From positions 62,001 through 126,000 of the forward strand of contig NZ_JAQSDK010000004.1 of the NCBI RefSeq assembly GCF_029945885.1: DNA of 64,000 nucleotides. The letters are read 5' to 3'. A program made the translations under genes and the position numbers. Source of the stretch: Brevundimonas sp. Its GTDB lineage: Bacteria; Pseudomonadota; Alphaproteobacteria; Caulobacterales; Caulobacteraceae. Positions 29,093 to 37,660 of the stretch are shown here, piece by piece. Every line of letters begins with the position of its first letter. The first letter of the stretch is position 1. Below the pieces are notes generated by a model. It was not told the DNA's origin and made no database searches. It worked only from the letters and a program-made list of their open reading frames with translations.

Positions 29093-30847
29093 TCACGCGT
29101 CGACGGGGGTTTCGGGGTCCCCGGCGGGGACCTCCGTTTCGGCGTCGTCTTCGTCTTCGGCGTCAGCCTCGGCGGCGGGGGCCTCGAACACGGCTTCGGC
29201 GTCGAGCACGCCCTCCTCGCCGGCCTCTTCATACTCGGGCTCGGGTTCCGGCTGCGGCAGTTCCGAGGCGTCGATCCAGCCGGCGGCCACGCGGGCCTGG
29301 AGGATCAGCATCTCGGCATCGGCCTGGGCCATGTTGAAGCTTTCCAGCACGCCCGGGACCTTGATGCGTTCGCCGTCCTTGACGTCGAAGCCGCCGCGGA
29401 TCTCGTCGGTGGCCAGGTCGGCCAGGTCCTCAACCGTCTTCACGCCACCCTCACCGAGGGCCACGGCCATCGGCAGGGTCACGCCCGGAACCTGCAGCAC
29501 GCCGTCCTCGACGCCCAGCTCGATGCGTTTGGCATCCAGCACGGCGGCCTGTTTGGCCAGGAAGTCGGTGGCGCGGGCCTGGAGTTCCTCGGCCGTGTCC
29601 TCGTCAAAGCCCTCGATCTCGGAGATCTCATAGGGGTCGATGAAGGCCAGGTCCTCGATGGTGGCGAAGCCTTCGGTTACCAGCAGCTGGGCGATGACCT
29701 CGTCGACGTCCAGGGCTTCCTGGAACAGTTGGGTGCGTTCGGCGAATTCGCGCTGACGACGCTCGGAGTCCTGCGACTCGGTGATGATGTCGATCTGCCA
29801 GCCGGTCAGCTGGGAGGCGAGGCGGACGTTCTGGCCGCGACGGCCGATGGCCAGCGACAGCTGTTCGTCGGGCACCACGACCTCGACGCGATCAGCCTCC
29901 TCGTCGAGCACGACCTTGGAGACCTCGGCCGGGGCCAGGGCGTTGACGATGAAGGTCGGCTCGTCCGGGTTCCACTGGATGATGTCGATCTTCTCGCCCT
30001 GCAGCTCGGCGACGACGGCCTGGACGCGCGAACCGCGCATACCGACGCAGGCTCCGACCGGATCGATCGAGGAGTCGTTGGACAGGACGGCCATCTTGGC
30101 GCGCGAGCCGGCGTCGCGGGCGGCGGCGCGGATCTCGATGACGCCGTCGTAGACCTCGGGCACTTCCTGGGCGAACAGCTTGGCCATGAAGCCCGGATGG
30201 GCCCGCGACAGCATGACCTGCGGGCCCTTGGCCTCGGCGCGGACGTCATAGATGTAGGTGCGGATGCGGTCGCCGATGTTGAACACTTCGCGCGGGATCG
30301 AGTCGTTGCGGCGCATGATGCCCTCGCCCCGGCCCAGGTCGACGATGGTGTTGCCGTATTCGACGCGCTTGACCGTGCCGTTGACGATCTCGCCGACGCG
30401 ATCCTTGAACTCTTCGTACTGGTTGGCGCGCTCGGCCTCGCGAACCTTGCCGGTCACGACCTGGCGGGCCATCTGGGTCTGGACCCGGCCGAATTCGAAC
30501 GGCGGCAGGACCTCGACGTATTCCTTGCCGACCACGGCCTCGGGGTCGCGCTTCATCGCGTCGGTCAGCCGCACCATGGCGCTGTCGTTGAACTCTTCCA
30601 GCTCGTCTTCCGGCTGCCAGTCGTCCTCGACGATGGTGACGTGACGCGTCAGCAGCATCTCGCCGGTCTTGATGTCGATCTTGGCGCGGATGTCGTGGTG
30701 GGCCCCGTAGCGCGACTTGGCCCCCTTCTGGATCGCTTCCTCGATCGCCTCGACGACGATCTCCTTGTCGATGTTCTTCTCACGCGCGACGGCGTCGGCG
30801 ATCTGAAGCAGTTCGAGACGGTTGGCGGAAATACCGGTGACGGCCAT
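29093..30847 (-). CDS. nusA: Transcription termination/antitermination factor NusA
   Basis: The 584-residue protein has the NusA N-terminal domain ([20 protein letters not shown]), S1 domain ([20 protein letters not shown]), KH1/KH2 region ([40 protein letters not shown]) and C-terminal acidic repeats with helix-hairpin-helix character. It binds RNA polymerase and modulates pausing, termination and rRNA antitermination. Its start overlaps the rimP stop by one base. The C-terminal tail is highly acidic (about 60 residues rich in Glu/Asp/Ala). Confidence 0.97.
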   Translation of the reverse strand: MAVTGISANRLELLQIADAVAREKNIDKEIVVEAIEEAIQKGAKSRYGAHHDIRAKIDIKTGEMLLTRHVTIVEDDWQPEDELEEFNDSAMVRLTDAMKRDPEAVVGKEYVEVLPPFEFGRVQTQMARQVVTGKVREAERANQYEEFKDRVGEIVNGTVKRVEYGNTIVDLGRGEGIMRRNDSIPREVFNIGDRIRTYIYDVRAEAKGPQVMLSRAHPGFMAKLFAQEVPEVYDGVIEIRAAARDAGSRAKMAVLSNDSSIDPVGACVGMRGSRVQAVVAELQGEKIDIIQWNPDEPTFIVNALAPAEVSKVVLDEEADRVEVVVPDEQLSLAIGRRGQNVRLASQLTGWQIDIITESQDSERRQREFAERTQLFQEALDVDEVIAQLLVTEGFATIEDLAFIDPYEISEIEGFDEDTAEELQARATDFLAKQAAVLDAKRIELGVEDGVLQVPGVTLPMAVALGEGGVKTVEDLADLATDEIRGGFDVKDGERIKVPGVLESFNMAQADAEMLILQARVAAGWIDASELPQPEPEPEYEEAGEEGVLDAEAVFEAPAAEADAEDEDDAETEVPAGDPETPVDA

Positions 30848-31494
30848 CAGGCTTTGTCCCTTTTGGTCTTGGTTGTCTTGGGAGAGGGGGTCTTGAGAAA
30901 GGTCTTCTTCGGCTGGGCCACGCCGCGCTGCGGCAGGTCCGGATCCTCGGCCGGGCCACCGCCGGGCTCGTCGGACTCGCCGCGGGCGGCGCGCAGGGCG
31001 GCCCCCCGGTTCAGCAGGGCGTCCGTCAGAACCAGCTTGGCGTCATGCAGCCATTCGAACGGCAACAGGGCGGTGTCCTCCTCGCCGTCCAGATCGATGG
31101 CGACGGTGTCACCCTCGGTCCCGGCCAGGATGCCCTTGAAGCGTTTGCGGCCCTCGACCATCCGGTCGGTCTCGATCCGGGCCTCGAAGCCTTCGAACAG
31201 GTCGAAATCCTTGAGCCGGGTCAGCGGGCGGTCGACGCCGGGCGAGGACACTTCCAGCAGATATTCGCCGGCGATCGGGTCGGCGGCGTCCAGCACCTCG
31301 GACACGGCGCGGCTGAGACGGGCGCATTCCTCGACGGCGATGTCATTGTCGACGGCGCGCTCGGCCATGATCTGCAGCCGGCGGCGCAGGGTGCCGCCCA
31401 TCAGGCGCACGCGCACGATCTCCAGCCCGAGGCTTTCAGCGATCGGGTCGATCATTTCGAGCAGTTTGCGGTCTTCGGGGGTCTTGGCGCGCAA
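30847..31494 (-). CDS. rimP: Ribosome maturation factor RimP
   Basis: The 215-residue protein shows [40 protein letters not shown] and [20 protein letters not shown], the hallmarks of RimP, which binds the 30S and aids its assembly. The C-terminal ~40 residues are a Lys-rich extension ([20 protein letters not shown]). It opens the rimP-nusA-ylxR-infB transcription unit and is divergent from a tetR gene. Confidence 0.95.
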   Translation of the reverse strand: MRAKTPEDRKLLEMIDPIAESLGLEIVRVRLMGGTLRRRLQIMAERAVDNDIAVEECARLSRAVSEVLDAADPIAGEYLLEVSSPGVDRPLTRLKDFDLFEGFEARIETDRMVEGRKRFKGILAGTEGDTVAIDLDGEEDTALLPFEWLHDAKLVLTDALLNRGAALRAARGESDEPGGGPAEDPDLPQRGVAQPKKTFLKTPSPKTTKTKRDKA

Positions 31495-31641
31495 GGGAGG
31501 CGTAACTCAATAAAAAAGCGGCTGGCCGTCCGCGGGCCGCCGCTGTGAACGACGCCGTTGGACGCCGGTCTAACGATGTAGACCGCCGTATAGCCCCCTG
31601 TGCGTGATCTGGAAAGACCCCCCTTGGGACGGGGCGGGTGA

Positions 31642-31692
31642 CGATTGACCAATCGGGACGATTATGACCACAGTCATTTATGACCACAGTCA
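31642..31692 (+). promoter_or_regulatory. Cluster of inverted and direct repeats at the tetR start (probable operator)
   Basis: A perfect palindrome CGATTG-AC-CAATCG (31642-31655) is followed by two copies of TTATGACCACAGTCA at 31662-31676 and 31678-31692, a period of 16 bases. Each copy contains the inverted repeat TGAC-CACA-GTCA. The second copy overlaps the ATG at 31680, so a bound repressor would block its own gene directly. Binding by the adjacent TetR is inference. Confidence 0.6.
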
Positions 31693-32300
31693 GTTTGCGT
31701 GAACGAAAATACCTTCAGGCCCGCGCCCGCATAGAGCGGGAGGCTGTGGCCCTCTTCACGATTCATGGAATCGACGGCGTCACGGTGGATCAGATCGCCG
31801 CGGCCGCTGAAGTCGGCAAGGGCACAATCTACAACCATTTCGCCGCCAAGGAGGACATCGTCGCCGCCTTCCTGATCCGGCTGGATCGTCAGGCGCTGTC
31901 GGAATTTCCCGGCATCGCAGTCTCGGCGGCCACGCCGGCGGAGGCGCTGATCGAGGCCGCCTGGAGTCTGCTGGCGGCCAAGGCCGATCATCAGGGTTTC
32001 GTGCGGGCGTTTCTGTCCCGGCTGTTCATCGCGGACGGGCTGACCGCGAATCTTGCCGAATTCCAGCAGACGATGGACGCTGCCCTTGGCACCTTTTTTC
32101 GGACCCTTCAGGCACGGGACGACTGTGACGGCGACGCGGACGTCGAGACCCTGATCCTGACATTCAAGACCCTGCACCTGGGGTTGAGCGCCTTGTGGGC
32201 GATGGAGGGGCCCCCCTTCAGCACGGCGCGGCGCATGACCGAAGTCGAAATGACCCTGTTCGCGAAAGGCCTGGCCTCATGTCCTTCCTCGCCTATCTGA
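31680..32300 (+). CDS. TetR-family transcriptional regulator
   Basis: The 206-residue protein has the TetR helix-turn-helix near residues 18-64 (EAVALFTIHGIDGVTVDQIA, AEVGKGTIYNHFAAKEDIVA) and a divergent ligand-binding domain. The start codon lies inside a tandem operator-like repeat. It overlaps the following membrane-protein gene by 22 bases, so the pair is coupled; the regulator probably controls itself and that gene. It is divergent from rimP. Confidence 0.88.
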   Translation: MTTVSLRERKYLQARARIEREAVALFTIHGIDGVTVDQIAAAAEVGKGTIYNHFAAKEDIVAAFLIRLDRQALSEFPGIAVSAATPAEALIEAAWSLLAAKADHQGFVRAFLSRLFIADGLTANLAEFQQTMDAALGTFFRTLQARDDCDGDADVETLILTFKTLHLGLSALWAMEGPPFSTARRMTEVEMTLFAKGLASCPSSPI

Positions 32301-32971
32301 TCGCCAATTTTGCCGCCTTGAGCGTCGCCGCCTTCGCGAGCCGGGTGGGCGGTCGCCGGCTCATGCTGGCGCTTGTCGTCCTCGGCTTTGCCGTGGGCTC
32401 CCTGAATATCATGATCGAGGCCTATGCCTTCGGCGTGACCGGCCCGGGGCAGACGGTTCGGGCCATGGCCACTCAGCTGCCGGTCTTCCTCGTCCTGGGA
32501 CCGGCGGCGGCGTGGCTGTCCGACCGCTTCGGGTCCCGGGATGGACCGCCGCTCGCGCCGCGCATCACGTCGCTGCGCCTGCTGGGCGTCATCCTGGCCT
32601 ATATGGGCCTGTATATGGCCGCCGGGTTGCTGGCCTACCCCCATGTTGAGGCCTTCTATGCCGACAAGGTCATGCCGCCGTTTGACCGGCTGCTGCTCCT
32701 CCAGGCGGTGCGGGCCCTGATTTTCGCGGTTGCCGCCCTTCCCCTGCTTCGGCTGTCGCCACGCTACGGTCCCGTGGTTCTCGGTCTGGCGTTTTCGGTG
32801 ATCGGCGGGATCGCGCCGCTGCTGCAGGACAACCCCTTCATGCCCCCGCACATCCGATCGATTCACCTTGTCGAGGTCGGAATTTCAAACTTCCTGTTCG
32901 GCGTGGCTGTGGCCCTGCTGCTGCGGCCGGCACCCGCTCCGAAAATCGCGCCCGTCAGGTCGACCGACTGA
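32279..32971 (+). CDS. Multi-spanning membrane protein of unknown function
   Basis: From the ATG at 32279 the protein is 230 residues with about six to eight hydrophobic segments spread along its length (for example FLAYLIANFAALSVAAFA, LALVVLGFAVGSLNIMIEAY, LLGVILAYMGLYMAAGLLAY). No transporter signature is recognised. It is coupled to the upstream tetR by a 22-base overlap and its 3' end overlaps the convergent trmB by 17 bases. Possibly a small efflux or sensor component, but this is only context. Confidence 0.75.
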   Translation: MSFLAYLIANFAALSVAAFASRVGGRRLMLALVVLGFAVGSLNIMIEAYAFGVTGPGQTVRAMATQLPVFLVLGPAAAWLSDRFGSRDGPPLAPRITSLRLLGVILAYMGLYMAAGLLAYPHVEAFYADKVMPPFDRLLLLQAVRALIFAVAALPLLRLSPRYGPVVLGLAFSVIGGIAPLLQDNPFMPPHIRSIHLVEVGISNFLFGVAVALLLRPAPAPKIAPVRSTD

Positions 32972-33671
32972 ATTCCAGGAAGATCGGCGCGGTGTCGCCC
33001 AGCTTCTTTTCCTCATAGCGGGTCACGACATGGTCGGCGGGCGGGGTCATGGCCCGCTGTGGCCACTCGCCCTCGCCCACATTGATCTCGGTCAGGCCGG
33101 GGGTGCGCTGCAGGCGTTCCAGGGCCCAGTCGGCATAGTCGGCCCAGTCGGTGACGAACCGGACCCGGCCGCCGGGCTTGAGCACCCGGGCGATGACCGC
33201 GGCGGTCTCGTCATTGAGCAGACGGCGCTTGTTGTGGCGGGCCTTGTGCCAGGGGTCGGGGAACAGGATCATGATCCGGTCCAGCGACGCGTCGGGCAGG
33301 GCGTCCAGCACGTCACGTGCGTCGTCGGCGTGCAGCCGGACATTCTTCAGGTCGCGATCGTCGATATGGCGCAGGGCCGAGGCCACGCCGTTGAGGAAGG
33401 GTTCGCAGCCGATCATCAGGGCGTCCGGATGGCGGGCGGCCTGTTCGGCCAGATGTTCGCCGCCGCCAAAGCCGATTTCCAGCCAGACCGTCCCGGCCTC
33501 CGGCATCAGGGCCACGGGGTCCAGCGGCCCGGCCTTCGGATCGGGCAGGGCGATCGACGGCAGCAGGGTATCGAACAGGGCCGCCTGTCGTGGCTTGATG
33601 GCGCGCGACTTGATGCGGCCGAACGAGCGCAGCGGACGTTCGATGAACGGGTTTTCGGGATCGGTGGACAT
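32955..33671 (-). CDS. trmB: tRNA (guanine-N7-)-methyltransferase
   Basis: The 238-residue protein has the SAM-binding EIGFGGGEHLAEQAARHPDA, the conserved EPFLNGVASALRHI and the TrmB signature FPDPWHKARHNKRRLL. It makes m7G46 in tRNAs. In relatives it neighbours metK, as here (326 bases away, same strand, with one small plus-strand gene between). Confidence 0.95.
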   Translation of the reverse strand: MSTDPENPFIERPLRSFGRIKSRAIKPRQAALFDTLLPSIALPDPKAGPLDPVALMPEAGTVWLEIGFGGGEHLAEQAARHPDALMIGCEPFLNGVASALRHIDDRDLKNVRLHADDARDVLDALPDASLDRIMILFPDPWHKARHNKRRLLNDETAAVIARVLKPGGRVRFVTDWADYADWALERLQRTPGLTEINVGEGEWPQRAMTPPADHVVTRYEEKKLGDTAPIFLEFSRST

Positions 33672-33763
33672 GGGGGCCTTATAGAAAGGTCCGGGCCGGG
33701 GCGGGAGCCTTTAAACGCCGGTGCCGACCCGCCATCTATGCGGTCGGCAAGGGAGGGGCGGCG

Positions 33764-34000
33764 ATGAAGGATCTGATCGGCTGGGGATTCGGACTGCTGA
33801 TGATCGCCGGGGTGGTCTGGGCCACGCTGGCGATGGCCCGGTCGCGGCCGGCCGGCAAGCGCCGGGGCGGCCTGGGTCTGATGGCCGCGGCCCTGTTCGG
33901 GCTGGGTGCGGCCCTCGACCCGCCGCAGCGGCATATTGTTGAGGCCAAGGAGCCGCCGAAGGGCTCGCCGGAGACCGGCGAGCCCGGGATCGATGACTAG
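33764..34000 (+). CDS. Small membrane protein of unknown function
   Basis: The 78-residue product has a membrane helix at residues 4-24 ([20 protein letters not shown]), a short basic loop, a second weaker hydrophobic stretch ([15 protein letters not shown]) and a charged tail ending in [13 protein letters not shown]. It sits between trmB and metK on the opposite strand and overlaps the metK stop by four bases. No family is recognised. Confidence 0.6.
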   Translation: MKDLIGWGFGLLMIAGVVWATLAMARSRPAGKRRGGLGLMAAALFGLGAALDPPQRHIVEAKEPPKGSPETGEPGIDD

Positions 34001-35190
34001 ACCAGGGCCCTGAGCTGGTCGACCAGGTCGGTCTTCTCCCAGCTGAAACCGCCGTCGGCGTCCGGATCGCGGCCGAAATGGCCATAGGCGGAGGTCCGGG
34101 CATAGATCGGCCTGTTCAGCCCCAGATGTTCGCGGATGGCGCGCGGGGTGGCCCCGCCGATCATCGCCGGCAGGGCCGCTTCCAGCGCCGCCTCCGACAC
34201 CTTTCCGGTGCCGTGCAGATCGACATGGACCGACAGGGGCTTGGACACGCCGATGGCATAGCTGATCTGGATGGTGCAGCGGTCGGCCAGGCCGGCGGCG
34301 ACGACATTCTTGGCCAGGTAGCGGCAGGCATAGGCGGCCGAACGGTCGACCTTGGTCGGGTCCTTGCCCGAGAAGGCGCCGCCGCCGTGCGGGGCCGCGC
34401 CGCCGTAGGTGTCGACGATGATCTTGCGCCCGGTGACCCCGGCGTCACCATCGGGTCCGCCGATCTCGAAGATGCCGGTCGGATTGATGTGCCATTCGGT
34501 GGCGTCGTCGGTGAAGCCCTCCGGCAGGACCGCGAGGATGTGCGGCTTGACGATGGCGGCGACGTCGGCGGCCGACAGGCCCGCCGCGTGCTGGGTCGAC
34601 AGGACGATCGAGGTGGCGCGTACCGGCACGCCGTTCTCGTACAGGATGGTGACCTGGCTCTTGGCGTCGGGCTCCAGCTGCGACCCCCCCGCGTGACGCA
34701 CCTCGGCCAGGCGTTTGAGGATGTTGTGGCTGTACTGCAGCGTCGCCGGCATCAGCTCGGGCGTCTCGTTCGACGCATAGCCGAACATGATGCCCTGGTC
34801 GCCGGCACCCTCATCCTTGTTGCCGGCCGCATCGACGCCGACGGCGATGTCCGCCGACTGGCCGTGCAGCCGGTTGATGAATTCAAAGGTCTCCCAATGG
34901 AAACCGTCCTGCTCATAGCCGATGTCGCGCACGGCGGCGCGGACCGCGGCCTCGATCTCCTGTTCGACGCCGGGGGCCCACTGGCCGTCCCGGCCCATGA
35001 TGCCATTGCCGCGGATCTCGCCGGCCAGCACGACCAGATTGGTCGTGGTCAGGGTCTCGCAGGCCACGCGGGCCTCGGGGTCCTTGGACAGGAACAGGTC
35101 GACAACGGTGTCGGAGATCCGGTCCGCGACCTTGTCGGGATGGCCCTCGGAGACGCTTTCGGAGGTGAAGAGGAAGGAGGAACGGGACAA
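33997..35190 (-). CDS. metK: S-adenosylmethionine synthetase
   Basis: MetK makes SAM from methionine and ATP. The start chosen is the TTG at 35190 ([19 protein letters not shown]) with AGGAG eight bases upstream; this matches the family N-terminus and gives 397 residues. An ATG at 35220 or TTG at 35235 would add 10-15 atypical residues. Visible motifs are [24 protein letters not shown] and the P-loop-like [17 protein letters not shown] 26-bp inverted repeat lies 45 bases upstream of the chosen start. Confidence 0.95.
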   Translation of the reverse strand: MSRSSFLFTSESVSEGHPDKVADRISDTVVDLFLSKDPEARVACETLTTTNLVVLAGEIRGNGIMGRDGQWAPGVEQEIEAAVRAAVRDIGYEQDGFHWETFEFINRLHGQSADIAVGVDAAGNKDEGAGDQGIMFGYASNETPELMPATLQYSHNILKRLAEVRHAGGSQLEPDAKSQVTILYENGVPVRATSIVLSTQHAAGLSAADVAAIVKPHILAVLPEGFTDDATEWHINPTGIFEIGGPDGDAGVTGRKIIVDTYGGAAPHGGGAFSGKDPTKVDRSAAYACRYLAKNVVAAGLADRCTIQISYAIGVSKPLSVHVDLHGTGKVSEAALEAALPAMIGGATPRAIREHLGLNRPIYARTSAYGHFGRDPDADGGFSWEKTDLVDQLRALV

Positions 35191-35234
35191 GCAAAAGGCT
35201 CCTGGCCGGGGGGGACCCATCGGGGATTCCGGCA

Positions 35235-35260
35235 AACATATAAAGATATGCTTATATGTT
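35235..35260 (-). promoter_or_regulatory. Perfect inverted repeat upstream of metK, probable methionine-cycle operator
   Basis: AACATATAA and TTATATGTT are perfect nine-base arms around an eight-base spacer with a central GATATG. Sites of the form ATATAAAGATAT are what I recall for ArsR-type regulators of the SAM/methionine cycle (SahR-like) in proteobacteria; that link is from memory. No such regulator gene is evident in the window. Confidence 0.6.
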
Positions 35261-35274
35261 CAAGGCGGCTGATG

Positions 35275-35742
35275 TCAGGAGTGCGGCGCGGCCGGCGGCT
35301 TGCGGACCGGGGTCCAGATCGCTGTGGCGCTGACGGGCGCTTCGCCAGCCAGAATTCGTTCCGCGACCCCGCCCAACAGGCAGTACAGGCCGAGGACTCC
35401 GAGAACCATGGAGGCAACAACGCCGGACCGGGGAGTCATCTCCGGCGTCAGGGCAATGGCCGCATACATAATGACAGTCATGGTCTGGAAGGCGGCCGCC
35501 ACCAGCGGCCACCATCGGTTACTCTTCAGGGCCAGCCAGATCAGGCCGCCCAGAAAGGCGACCTCCAGCAGCGCTTCCGCCCATAATAGATTGCCGATCC
35601 GGATGTGCTGGACCAGGGGCCCAATGAAATACATGCACAGAAGAAGGGCGACCCCGCGCCGTTCCGCATGCCCGCCACCCAACCAGGCGAGCGGGAAGAT
35701 AAAGATGATGGAGATCAGGAAGAAGGCCGGCAGAGGATACAT
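35275..35742 (-). CDS. Small integral membrane protein of unknown function
   Basis: From the ATG at 35742 (MYPLPAFF) the product is 155 residues with about four to five hydrophobic segments (FFLISIIFIFPLAWLGG, GVALLLCMYFIGPLVQHI, ALLEVAFLGGLIWLALK, LVAAAFQTMTVIMYAAIAL, VVASMVLGVLGLYCLLGG). It lies 65 bases downstream of the LuxR-HTH membrane protein on the same strand, suggesting a functional pair. The upstream frame to 35895 is low-complexity and overlaps that gene. Confidence 0.7.
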   Translation of the reverse strand: MYPLPAFFLISIIFIFPLAWLGGGHAERRGVALLLCMYFIGPLVQHIRIGNLLWAEALLEVAFLGGLIWLALKSNRWWPLVAAAFQTMTVIMYAAIALTPEMTPRSGVVASMVLGVLGLYCLLGGVAERILAGEAPVSATAIWTPVRKPPAAPHS

Positions 35743-35806
35743 GGCGAGGGTCCGTTCGGGTCCGGCGAATGGGCAGTGGGGTCGGCGGGTCGGTTGCCCG
35801 GCCCCG

Positions 35807-36430
35807 TCACTCGCCGGTGACGATCCTGTCGATCTCGCGGATCTGATGCTGGTAGCGGACCACCATCCCGAAAACGGCCTCGAGCATGACGGCACCGAGC
35901 ACGATGAAGAGGCCGATGATCAGGAGGCGGAGCAGCCAGTTTCCGGGTGGGGGCCGGTAGCCGAAACGCCGACCTGGGCCAGAACCCAGCCCGCGCTCAG
36001 CACGTGTTTCAGCAGGTCGCGCGCGCTCGCCGATTCCGCCTCCGTCTCCAGGCTCTCCAGCAGATGAAGCCTCAGGGTTTCCAGTTGACGGCTCTGGTCG
36101 AAGCCGCTGAGGGCCGTCTCCAGATCGTCCCAGGTCCAGTGGGGCAGGGGGTTTGTCGCTCGGGTCATCTTCGGGCTCCGCTTGGGCAGAGCCATCTGAT
36201 CCCGCCGTACGCGGCTCGCCCATGGGGTCATTCGTAGTCCCTGGTACGTTTGGGTCCAGCAGGGCCAGGGCGGCCTTGCGTCGGTTGACCCCCAGGCGTT
36301 GGCAGGCGGCATGCACATGCTTCTTGACCGTCGCTTCGGACAGGCCAAGGGCCGCGGCGATTTCCTTGTCCGTCCTGAAGGTGGTCAGGCGCAGACACTC
36401 TTCCTGACGGGCGGTCAACGGCGTCGGCAT
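35807..36430 (-). CDS. LuxR-type HTH protein with C-terminal membrane anchor
   Basis: The 207-residue protein starts with a LuxR/GerE helix-turn-helix (LTARQEECLRLTTFRTDKEI, AAALGLSEATVKKHVHAACQ, RLGVNRRKAAL; about residues 5-58). A Pro/Gly/Asp/Glu-rich spacer of about 100 residues follows, then a single hydrophobic helix near the C-terminus (LLRLLIIGLFIVLGAVMLEA). The DNA-binding head would be cytoplasmic and tethered. This orientation is unlike classical LuxR or receiver-fused regulators. It may work with the membrane protein encoded downstream. Confidence 0.8.
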   Translation of the reverse strand: MPTPLTARQEECLRLTTFRTDKEIAAALGLSEATVKKHVHAACQRLGVNRRKAALALLDPNVPGTTNDPMGEPRTAGSDGSAQAEPEDDPSDKPPAPLDLGRSGDGPQRLRPEPSTGNPEASSAGEPGDGGGIGERARPAETRAERGLGSGPGRRFGYRPPPGNWLLRLLIIGLFIVLGAVMLEAVFGMVVRYQHQIREIDRIVTGE

Positions 36431-36511
36431 CAATGGCCTAGCGGGATAAAATCAAGGGAGGTCGCTCCGGTCGTCGGCCCGGTCTGGCCGTAGAGGGGAA
36501 TTGAAGGGGTC

Positions 36512-37216
36512 TCAGTCCTGGCGACCAACAAGGCCAAGAGCGTCGGAACGATCCCGGATGATTGCGTAACATTCGCAGGCTTCGCTCTCAAGGCCGACCG
36601 GATCCAGGATCGTTACGATACCGCGGCTGTAGTCGATCAGACCCAGGTGTTTGAGCCGGTTGGCCACGCCGCTGATGGTGGTGCGCTGAACGCCGACCAT
36701 GACCGCCAGATAGGTCTGGGTCAGGGGGAATTCCACGGCACCCATACGGTCCATCGTCATCAGCAGCCAGCGTGCCAGTCGCGCCGGGGCTTCATGCAGG
36801 GCATTGCAGGCCACGCCCTGCCCGGCCTCGACCTGGCTCGCCTGCAGTCGCTGCAACAGGAGCAGGAGCAGGGCGGGACTGGTCATCGCCCGCGCCTTCA
36901 ACGCTTCGCTGGGCACGGCAATCAGTCCGCCGGCGATTTGGGCGAACAGGCGCTCGGTCGAGAACTCACCGGTCAGACAGGCCAGCCCGCCGCCGATCCC
37001 CTCGGTCCCCAGGGTTGAGACCTCGCACTGTCGTCCGTCGTTCAGGACGATGACGCTCGACAGGACGGCGCTGCTGGGAAAATAGACATGGCTGACCCGG
37101 GTGTTTTCGGGGATCAGAACCTGTCCGCGCGACACGTAAATTTCGCGCAGATGCGGCCTCAGGGCGACGACATCTTCTTCTCTCATAGATGATAGAACGC
37201 AGTTTCGAAAGCGCAC
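36512..37216 (-). CDS. Crp/Fnr-family transcriptional regulator
   Basis: The 234-residue protein has a cyclic-nucleotide-binding-like domain (LREIYVSRGQVLIPENTRVS, HVYFPSSAVLSSVIVLNDGR) and a C-terminal Crp-type HTH (LTQTYLAVMVGVQRTTISGV, ANRLKHLGLIDYSRG). It lacks the FNR N-terminal cysteine cluster, and the recognition helix is VQRTTISG rather than the E-x-x-S-R of FNR/FixK, so it is probably not the FNR-box binder. Start is a GTG at 37216; an ATG at 37186 is possible. The effector is unknown. Confidence 0.85.
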   Translation of the reverse strand: MRFRNCVLSSMREEDVVALRPHLREIYVSRGQVLIPENTRVSHVYFPSSAVLSSVIVLNDGRQCEVSTLGTEGIGGGLACLTGEFSTERLFAQIAGGLIAVPSEALKARAMTSPALLLLLLQRLQASQVEAGQGVACNALHEAPARLARWLLMTMDRMGAVEFPLTQTYLAVMVGVQRTTISGVANRLKHLGLIDYSRGIVTILDPVGLESEACECYAIIRDRSDALGLVGRQD

Positions 37217-37660
37217 GATGAAAAAGCCCCACCGAAGAGAGCGCTGGAACTACAAGAAATTGATATTCAGGAACAGCCATACTTTTCGTGGTTTAGAATC
37301 GAACAAATAAATACAACTTCTGACACTGTTAGTTATTTATCCGACACCATATGTCGGACGTCCAACATTTGCGCAAAGCTTTGGGTGATCGCTGCGATCG
37401 CGTGATAGGCGCGCGCCTCCCGGCCGCCTCCCGGCCGCCGCCCGGGACGACGAGGGCGGGCCATGCTCCGCTTCCGACAGATGAAGGCGCTGCAAAGTCC
37501 AGCTCCGTCCACGCCGCCTTCCACAACCACTTCAGCCAGGACCGTCACCGCATCAGCCGAGACGATTTCAAAGCCCGAAGATCGGCCGTCCTTGACGAAT
37601 GGAAAAAGCTGGCTGCCTGACGATGAACTCCCCGCACCAGTCGCGCCCAGCGAAGACCAG
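37217..37660. other. Intergenic region at the left edge of the accessory island
   Basis: The 444-base gap between the crp-like gene and the methyltransferase gene is A/T-richer than its surroundings. It contains a perfect inverted repeat TCCGACA-ccata-TGTCGGA at 37340-37358. A possible 89-codon frame begins inside that repeat (37351-37620, plus strand) but has low-complexity composition and no visible ribosome site, so I do not call it. No integrase or att repeat is visible here. Confidence 0.5.

Noticed and set aside
35191..35260. A SAM riboswitch in the metK leader
   Set aside because: The leader is too short (about 45 bases between repeat and start) and has no pseudoknot-like structure I could pair; the inverted repeat looks like a protein operator.
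36512..37216. The Crp/Fnr protein as FixK/FNR itself
   Set aside because: It lacks N-terminal cysteines and the E-x-x-S-R recognition helix.
37351..37620. An 89-codon plus-strand frame in the island's left gap, with an F-x-x-R-R...W ending loosely like P4-type integrases
   Set aside because: No ribosome site, low-complexity middle, no catalytic integrase residues; the similarity is too short to use.
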